Shown: positions 52,250-60,000 of the stretch, piece after piece | Position numbering within the stretch: the stretch's first letter is position 1 | Layout of the letters: the number at the start of each line of letters is the position of its first letter | Origin: Symsagittifera roscoffensis | Lineage: Eukaryota > Xenacoelomorpha > Acoela > Convolutidae | Assembly: GCF_963678635.1 (NCBI RefSeq) | Contig: NC_087062.1 | Span: forward strand, 54,138,473 to 54,198,472 | Reading direction: 5' to 3' | Length of the DNA stretch: 60,000 nucleotides | Notes under the pieces: model-generated | Seen by the model: only the letters and a program-made list of their open reading frames with translations | Database searches by the model: none | Told to the model about the DNA's origin: nothing | Translations under genes and position numbers: made by a program

Positions 52250-52675
52250 CTCAATAGGAAGAAAAAGAAAAAAAAATGGGAGATTTAGAATGTCCCAAAT
52301 TTTCAGTAAAGAAAAGTTTAATAGGCTCAAAAAATGAGTTAAAGTGAATAAAAACAGCAAATTTCTTGAACAATTGTTTTTGACGTGAAAGAAAATCAAA
52401 ATAGATACGCTATTTAGCCTAGCTGAAATAGAAATCATCCAATCTTGACTAAAGAACTTGACTATCTACTCAAAAACCAGCTTTATCTCATTGATTACAT
52501 ACAAAAAATTCAATTAACTTGATGAAAAAAGTTGCAGAGATGTTACTTGTTCGCTATTCTTTTGTTACTTATATCAGCAATATTTCTTATTTTTACATCA
52601 AACAACTTTTGTTCATTTATTTTTGCAATTGCTTTTGTGTATATTTTTATTTATTTGGCAGATTTAAATCCTTAA

Positions 52676-53149
52676 AAATTTCTCTGATTGGATACGACAA
52701 CTAGAAAAAAAAACGAATTTTTTTGTGATTGGAAACGACAATAACAAAAATGGAGCTTTGTTTCCGATTGGACACAACTTTTATCAAAGAATCTCATAAA
52801 AGGAAGCTGAAATCTGATTGGACACGACTACAATCCAAATAAGGAAAATCAATTCTGATTGGTTAAAACCACACAGTCGAGTTGAAGGTACCCCTAACTC
52901 CTCACAAAAAATCATTTTATTTTCAACTTAACTACCGTCAACTACCTCCTCTCTCAGCTCTAAATACCTTGATTTCAACTTCTCTTCCGTCAGCTATCCC
53001 TCTATCAGCTTTTTCTTGTTTTTACTCTTTTACTCAATTTATTGCTCAAAACGATCTTCTCAGTGCAAAACAGCAACCTCATGTACTCTGTAGAATTTTC
53101 GACTGATCTAGTACAAATTCAAGTGCGAGAAACAGTTTATCAAAAAGTT
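52676..53149 (-). promoter_or_regulatory. Unique segment with five phased CCAAT boxes
   Basis: CCAATC (minus strand) occurs at 52857, 52816, 52766, 52727 and 52686, spaced 41, 50, 39 and 41 bp, in a conserved GTCGTGTCCAATCAGA-type context; one is the classical NF-Y form (complement of CTGATTGGTTA). Spacing near 41 bp is about four helical turns. The segment starts exactly at a unit border and sits 430-610 bp upstream of the intact zinc-finger exon. It is a candidate promoter for it. The region also contains CTCAGCT and TCAGCT repeats at 52950-53010. Confidence 0.45.
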
Positions 53150-53570
53150 TGACTACAAATTTATCTCAACAAAATCTCCGCAAGCTTGCAACCAATGGAG
53201 TTTTTTTTCTGTAGTTTAAAGATTTTTGGATTGATTTCCGTCGAAAGTTTCACGACAATTTGAACTCGATTGTTGCTGGTTTTACCATCAATCAGAACCT
53301 TTTAGTATGACAGAACAAGAATAATGACAAAAAACTGTAAATTTTTTACTAAAAATTTTTCAAATATAGTGTATAGACTTTTCAGACTCAGTAAAAATTA
53401 TTATTCAAAGTATTTTCTACTATGTTTTTCTTAAAAATATATCAATTTTACCTTCTCTTGGAGTGTTTTTTGAGACTGCCAAGCACATACTTTAACATTA
53501 TATTGGCACTGCTTCATCTTGATATGATTAGTAAGTTCTTCGCTGCTAAATGTATAAAAGTTACAATTCG

Positions 53571-53722
53571 ATCACTTTAAAACGTCACAGTGCTTTTGAT
53601 GTCTTGACGCATCTTTACGTGTGTATTCTCTTCCACATTCAAAACATGCATTTCTTTTGTTTCTATTAAGTAACGGCATCTCAATAGGAAGAAAAAGAAA
53701 AAAAAATGGGAGATTTAGAATG
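53571..53722 (-). pseudogene. Zinc-finger exon with nonsense codon (partial unit after the unique segment)
   Basis: Carries the TGA after DVLK, as in units 1, 2 and 5. It lies upstream of the CCAAT segment in minus-strand sense, so that segment would not serve it. Confidence 0.5.
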
Positions 53723-56700
53723 TCCCAAGTTTTCAGTAAAGAAAAGTTGAATAGGCTCAAAAAATGAGTTAAAGTGAATAAAAACAGCAAATTTCTTGAA
53801 CAATTGTTTTTGACGTGAAAGAAAATCAACATAGATACGCTATTTAGCCTAGCTGAAATAGAAATCATCCAATCTTGACTAAAGAACTTGACTATCTACT
53901 CAAAAACCAGCTTTATCTCATTGATTACATACAAAAAATTCAATTAACTTGATGAAAAAAGTTGCAGAGATGTTACTTGTTTGCTATTCTTTTGTTACTT
54001 ATATCAGCAATATTTCTTATTTTTACATCAAACAACTTTTGTTCATTTATTTTTGCAATTGCTTTTGTGTATATTTTTACTTATTTGGCAGATTTAAGTC
54101 CTTAAAATTTATTCGATATTTGCTCAAATTCAACAAAATCTTCTTCATAACTGATGATTATCTCTCTGATGCTTCTGCAACATAATTTCACAATTTTCTG
54201 TTGAAATGCGCTATGCTTTAAGGTTATTCCTGCTTTCTGCTTAATGCATGTTGTCGCTATTGACCACATTTTGCAAGAAAATTTAGTCAGAACTGGAGAA
54301 TTTAGGAGGAAAATGGTATCAATTGAACGAACAATTTGCTGGCAAAGATGCAATTAGAACTGATACCGTCTGATTATTATGATAAAAATTGTAAATGTCT
54401 TCCTCAAGTTTCCCTTTTTAGGTGCTACAGTAAACTATTTAAGCAAAAATACAACTTATGGGATCTATAATTATCACTTTTCTGGAAAAAAAAGTCAATT
54501 TTTTATGATTTTCTCTAGAAATGCTCTATGTTTTAAGTTTTTCCTTGCTTTCTGCTTAATGCATGTTTTCGCTATTGAACACACTTGGCAAGAAAATTTA
54601 GTCGGAACTGGAGAATTTAGGAGGAAAATGGTATCAATTGAACGAACAATTTGCTTGCAAAGATGAAATTAGAACTGATACCGTCTGATTATTATGAAAA
54701 CAATTGTAAATGTCTTCCTCAAGTTTCCCTTTTTAGGTGCTACAGTAAACAATTTAAGCAAAAATACAACTTATGGTATCAATAATTATCACTTTTTTGG
54801 AAGAAAAATCATTTTTTTATTATTTTCTCTAGAAATGCTCTATGTTTTAAGGTTTTCCTTGCTTTCTGCTTAATGCATGTTTTCACTATTGAACACACTT
54901 GGCAAGAAAATTTAGTCAGAACTAGAGAATTTAGGAGGAAAATAGTATCAATTGAACGAACAATTTGCTAGCAGAGATGAAATTAGAATTGACACCATCT
55001 GATTATTACGATAAAAATTGTAATTGTCTTCCTCAAGGTTGTCTTGATAGGTGCTAGAGTAACTTATTTCAGCTAATTACAATTTTTGTGTCAATAACTA
55101 TCACTTTTCTTGCAAAATAAATATTGAATAGCTTTTTTTTCTTATTTAAAAGGGAACTTTTCTCAAAAAAATCGAATTGAGAAAGAATCGGTGGTGGTTA
55201 AAACATTCAAAAAAATATGTAAAAAATGAGTACATAAATGGGTTTTTACAATTTAAGAACAAATTAGGAGCAGCTCTATTAGTTATATTCTGAAAACCTC
55301 CGGAAATACGCAAAGGAACCTAGTTCCTAACATCTACAATATCTAAAAACTTCTAAAAAGCGCGTCTCAAAAAATGATTTAGCAAAGGAAATCAAGGTGC
55401 AAACTGGAACAATTGTGTAATTTTCGGATTTTTATTAAGCAAAAGAAAACTCTATATAGTTTAAAAAATAATGAAATGTAGATCTTGAAAGCTGTTTTTA
55501 CTTTATGCTTCATGTATCTTCTTCCAAAAGATGTCGGATTGAGTTTACTTTACAAACACTATCCTCAAAACATCTGATTTTTCATAAAAAGTTACCTTAT
55601 ATATCAAAGGATAACAAACTTTTCTAATGAATTACACATAAATACCAATCTTTGACACTTTTTATGTCGGAGGTTGTCTCAAAATATGGTTTATAAGCTA
55701 AATTTTAGTAAAATTATGTCAAAACTCTTAATGAATTAAATCGAGTTTCTATCTCATTTTCTCAGTTTCTGCTTCATCTTCTATCTATCAAGTTAATCCA
55801 ATTTGAACAAAAATTACTTGAAAATTGAACTTTTGATGGAAATATGTATCGTTTCAACGACCGTTCAACAATCCGAAGCTGAATCATTACCCCGAATCCT
55901 TTGCTAAACGTCTTAAAACTATTTTCTCTACTTGATAATTTTATATTGCTGTTTCAACTCTAAATTTCTATTTTGAAGTAAATTTTTGTTTAAGAATGAT
56001 GTATACTATTATCTTGAAATTTTCAAATGTTAGCAGAAGATACATTTTCCAGGACAGCTATCAATTTTTTTTCTGAATCGTAGACAAAAAAGCGAAAGAA
56101 AACCATAATTCTTAGTAAATTAATCCCCAATATCTGCTCCGCACTACTCTAAGATTACTTTTACAACCACTAAGCAAGGAAAACTTTAAATTGGTTACTA
56201 GGCAAAACCTTTCAATTAATCGATAGTTTATAAATATCCAGTTTTTTAATGTATTTCAACAAATTCTTAAGCACTCATTAGCGTATGTGATTTGCTTTTA
56301 CTACAAATTTATCTCAACAAAATCTCCGCAAGCTTGCAACCAATGGAGTTTTTTTTCTGTAGTTTAAAGATTTTTGGATTGATTTCCGTCGAAAGTTTCA
56401 CGACAATTTGAACTCGATTGTTGCTGGTTTTACCATCAATCAGAACCTTTTAGTATGACAGAACAAGAATAATGACAAAAAACTGTAAATTTTTTACTAA
56501 AAATTTTTCAAATATAGTGTATAGACTTTTCAGACTCAGTAAAAATTATTATTCAAAGTATTTTCTACTATGTTTTTCTTAAAAATATATCAATTTTACC
56601 TTCTCTTGGAGTGTTTTTTGAGACTGCCAAGCACATACTTTAACATTATATTGGCACTGCTTCATCTTGATATGATTAGTAAGTTCTTCGCTGCTAAATG

Positions 56701-59700
56701 TATAAAAGTTACAATTCGATCACTTTAAAACGTCACAGTGCTTTTGATGTCTTGACGCATCTTTACGTGTGTATTCTCTTCCACATTCAAAACATGCATT
56801 TCTTTTGTTTCTATTAAGTAACGGCATCTCAATAGGAAGAAAAAGAAAAAAAAAATGGGAGATTTAGAATGTCCCAAGTTTTCAGTAAAGAAAAGTTGAA
56901 TAGGCTCAAAAAATGAGTTAAAGTGAATAAAAACAGCAAATTTCTTGAACAATTGTTTTTGACGTGAAAGAAAATCAACATAGATACGCTATTTAGCCTA
57001 GCTGAAATAGAAATCATCCAATCTTGACTAAAGAACTTGACTATCTACTCAAAAACCAGCTTTATCTCATTGATTACATACAAAAAATTCAATTAACTTG
57101 ATGAAAAAAGTTGCAGAGATGTTACTTGTTTGCTATTCTTTTGTTACTTATATCAGCAATATTTCTTATTTTTACATCAAACAACTTTTGTTCATTTATT
57201 TTTGCAATTGCTTTTGTGTATATTTTTACTTATTTGGCAGATTTAAGTCCTTAAAATTTATTCGATATTTGCTCAAATTCAACAAAATCTTCTTCATAAC
57301 TGATGATTATCTCTCCGATGCTTCTGCAACATAATTTCACAATTTTCTGTTGAAATGCGCTATGCTTTAAGGTTATTCCTGCTTTCTGCTTAATGCATGT
57401 TGTCGCTATTGACCACATTTTGCAAGAAAATTTAGTCAGAACTGGAGAATTTAGGAGGAAAATGGTATCAATTGAACGAACAATTTGCTGGCAAAGATGC
57501 AATTAGAACTGATACCGTCAGATTATTATGATAAAAATTGTAAATGTCTTCCTCAAGTTTCCCTTTTTAGGTGCTACAGTAAACTATTTAAGCAAAAATA
57601 CAACTTATGGGATCTATAATTATCACTTTTCTGGAAAAAAAAGTCAATTTTTTATGATTTTCTCTAGAAATGCTCTATGTTTTAAGTTTTTCCTTGCTTT
57701 CTGCTTAATGCATGTTTTCGCTATTGAACACACTTGGCAAGAAAATTTAGTCGGAACTGGAGAATTTAGGAGGAAAATGGTATCAATTGAACGAACAATT
57801 TGCTTGCAAAGATGAAATTAGAACTGATACCGTCTGATTATTATGAAAACAATTGTAAATGTCTTCCTCAAGTTTCCCTTTTTAGGTGCTACAGTAAACA
57901 ATTTAAGCAAAAATACAACTTATGGTATCAATAATTATCACTTTTCTGGAAGAAAAAGTCATTTTTTTATTATTTTCTCTAGAAATGCTCTATGTTTTAA
58001 GGTTTTCCTTGCTTTCTGCTTAATGCATGTTTTCACTATTGAACACACTTGGCAAGAAAATTTAGTCAGAACTGGAGAATTTAGGAGGAAAATAGTATCA
58101 ATTGAACGAACAATTTGCTAGCAGAGATGAAATTAGAATTGACACCATCTGATTATTACGATAAAAATTGTAATTGTCTTCCTCAAGGTTGTCTTGATAG
58201 GTGCTAGAGTAACTTATTTCAGCTAATTACAATTTTTGTGTCAATAACTATCACTTTTCTTGCAAAATAAATATTGAATAGCTTTTTTTTCTTATTTAAA
58301 AGGGAACTTTTCTCAAAAAAATCGAATTGAGAAAGAATCGGTGGTGGTTAAAACATTCAAAAAAATATGTAAAAAATGAGTACATAAATGGGTTTTTACA
58401 ATTTAAGAACAAATTAGGAGCAGCTCTATTAGTTATATTCTGAAAACCTCCGGAAATACGCAAAGGAACCTAGTTCCTAACATCTACAATATCTAAAAAC
58501 TTCTAAAAAGCGCGTCTCAAAAAATGATTTAGCAAAGGAAATCAAGGTGCAAACTGGAACAATTGTGTAATTTTCGGATTTTTATTAAGCAAAAGAAAAC
58601 TCTATATAGTTTAAAAAATAATGAAATGTAGATCTTGAAAGCTGTTTTTACTTTATGCTTCATGTATCTTCTTCCAAAAGATGTCGGATTGAGTTTACTT
58701 TACAAACACTATCCTCAAAACATCTGATTTTTCATAAAAAGTTACCTTATATATCAAAGGATAACAAACTTTTCTAATGAATTACACATAAATACCAATC
58801 TTTGACACTTTTTATGTCGGAGGTTCTCTCAAAATATGGTTTATAAGCTAAATTTTAGTAAAAATTATGTCAAAATTCTTAATGAATTAAATCGAGTTTC
58901 TATCTCATTTTCTCAGTTTCTGCTTCATCTTCTATCTATCAAGTTAATCCAATTTGAACAAAAATTACTTGAAAATTGAACTTTTGATGGAAATATGTAT
59001 CGTTTCAACGACCGTTCAACAATCCGAAGCTGAATCATTACCCCGAATCTTTGCTAAACGTCTTAAAACTATTTTCTCTACTTGATAATTTTATATTGCT
59101 GTTTCAACTCTAAATTTCTATTTTGAAGTAAATTTTTGTTTAAGAATGATGTATACTATTATCTTGAAATTTTCAAATGTTAGCAGAAGATACATTTTCC
59201 AGGACAGCTATCAATTTTTTTTCTGAATCGTAGACAAAAAAGCGAAAGAAAACCATAATTCTTAGTAAATTAATCCCCAATATCTGCTCCGCACTACTCT
59301 AAGATTACTTTTACAACCACTAAGCAAGGAAAACTTTAAATTGGTTACTAGGCAAAACCTTTCAATTAATCGATAGTTTATAAATATCCAGTTTTTTAAT
59401 GTATTTCAACAAATTCTTAAGCACTCATTAGCGTATGTGATTCGCTTTTACTACAAATTTATCTCAACAAAATCTCCGCAAGCTTGCAACCAATGGAGTT
59501 TTTTTTCTGTAGTTTAAAGATTTTTGGATTGATTTCCGTCGAAAGTTTCACGACAATTTGAACTCGATTGTTGCTGGTTTTACCATCAATCAGAACCTTT
59601 TAGTATGACAGAACAAGAATAATGACAAAAAACTGTAAATTTTTTACTAAAAATTTTTCAAATATAGTGTATAGACTTTTCAGACTCAGTAAAAATTATT

Positions 59701-59749
59701 ATTCAAAGTATTTTCTACTATGTTTTTCTTAAAAATATATCAATTTTAC

Positions 59750-59977
59750 CTTCTCTTGGAGTGTTTTTTGAGACTGCCAAGCACATACTTTAACATTATA
59801 TTGACACTGCTTCATCTTGATATGATTAGTAAGTTCCTCGCTGCTAAATGTATAAAAGTTACAATTCGAACACTTTAAAACGTCACAGTGCTTTTGATGT
59901 CTTGACGCATCTTTACGTGTGTATTCTCTTCCACATTCAAGACATGCATTTCTTTTGTTTCTATTAAGTAACGGCAT
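59750..59977 (-). CDS. Intact zinc-finger exon (unit 6)
   Basis: Counterpart of 52022-52249 one 7.7-kb repeat later, with the cysteine codon intact and the same CLECG variant. By symmetry, the CCAAT segment should follow about 430 bp to the right, outside the window. Confidence 0.5.
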
Positions 59978-60000
59978 CTCAATAGGAAGAAAAAGAAAAA

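Larger units (their letters stand above)
45422..53150. repeat. 7,729-bp higher-order repeat, copy 1
   Basis: This consists of the tail of unit 1, units 2 and 3, and the 474-bp unique segment. Position 53151 onward repeats it from the beginning (ACTACAAATTTATCTCAAC). Corresponding landmarks at 46139/53868, 49288/57017 and 52249/59977 are spaced 7,728-7,729 bp. The second copy is cut by the window end. Most differences are single bases. Confidence 0.85.
43231..60000. repeat. Array of ~3,149-bp tandem units
   Basis: Unit starts (TTTATTCGATATTTGCTC) recur at about 43231, 46378, 49527, 54107 and 57256. Full units end in GGCAGATTTAAGTCCTTAAA. A 474-bp unrelated segment (52676-53149) interrupts after the third unit and is followed by only the last ~957 bp of a unit. 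The array runs past the window edge. The first unit is somewhat more diverged. Each unit carries three ~314-bp internal subrepeats near its start and a zinc-finger exon on the minus strand near its end. Confidence 0.9.

Noticed and set aside
46220-58121. Recurring 78- and 95-codon plus-strand ORFs in the 3.15-kb units
   Set aside because: Hydrophobic, AT-driven frames without start context or family resemblance. The 92-95 codon ones simply mirror the 314-bp subrepeat.

Overview
The window looks like nuclear DNA of an invertebrate animal; I cannot name the phylum. The evidence is a divergent but clear RSU1-type leucine-rich-repeat gene, a GIY-YIG Penelope-like element (PLE), a Ty3/Gypsy LTR retrotransposon of giant size, long satellite arrays and eukaryotic splice signals. 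Only one host gene (RSU1-like, 12845-13684, minus strand) is secure. Almost everything else is repeats or mobile DNA.

Layout. 1-4.4 kb: probably the edge of a second LTR element that uses the same primer site as the giant one. It holds an ORF joining an integrase-type H2C2 zinc-binding domain to an OTU-like protease region, and a small unknown gene behind a short predicted intron. 4.45-12.25 kb: about 25 copies of a ~310-bp satellite with higher-order structure. 12.8-13.7 kb: RSU1-like gene. 13.74-14.57 kb and 39.0-40.7 kb: the two halves of one PLE, split by a 24,424-bp LTR retrotransposon (14575-38998, minus strand). 41.1-41.8 kb: decayed C-terminal fragment of another retroelement protein. 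41.8-42.6 kb: two minisatellites. 43.2-60 kb: ~3,149-bp tandem units arranged in a 7,729-bp higher-order repeat.

The giant retrotransposon is the main discovery candidate. Its 888-bp LTRs look identical and both long ORFs are open, so it is probably young and may be active. In element order it has: LTR; primer site; a 3-kb leader with more than 20 GGAGGGT boxes and two tandem 186-nt RNA modules whose stems covary; a ~3,160-residue Gag-Pol (coiled coil, Gag, two CCHC knuckles, protease, RT, RNase H, integrase) ending in a macrodomain-like module; a 430-nt spacer with two perfect hairpins and a splice-acceptor-like site; a ~2,955-residue second ORF with a complete SGNH hydrolase, a second SGNH-like region without the canonical serine block, and some 1,900 unrecognised residues; 3' UTR; LTR. 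It is flanked by an exact 108-bp duplication of PLE sequence, far longer than the 4-6 bp expected of an LTR integrase.

In the right-hand array each 7.7-kb repeat contains a 474-bp unique segment with five evenly spaced CCAAT boxes (minus-strand orientation). The unit directly downstream of that segment has an intact zinc-finger exon, while the other complete and partial units carry the same nonsense codon. This suggests a promoter-proximal functional copy followed by decayed tandem copies.
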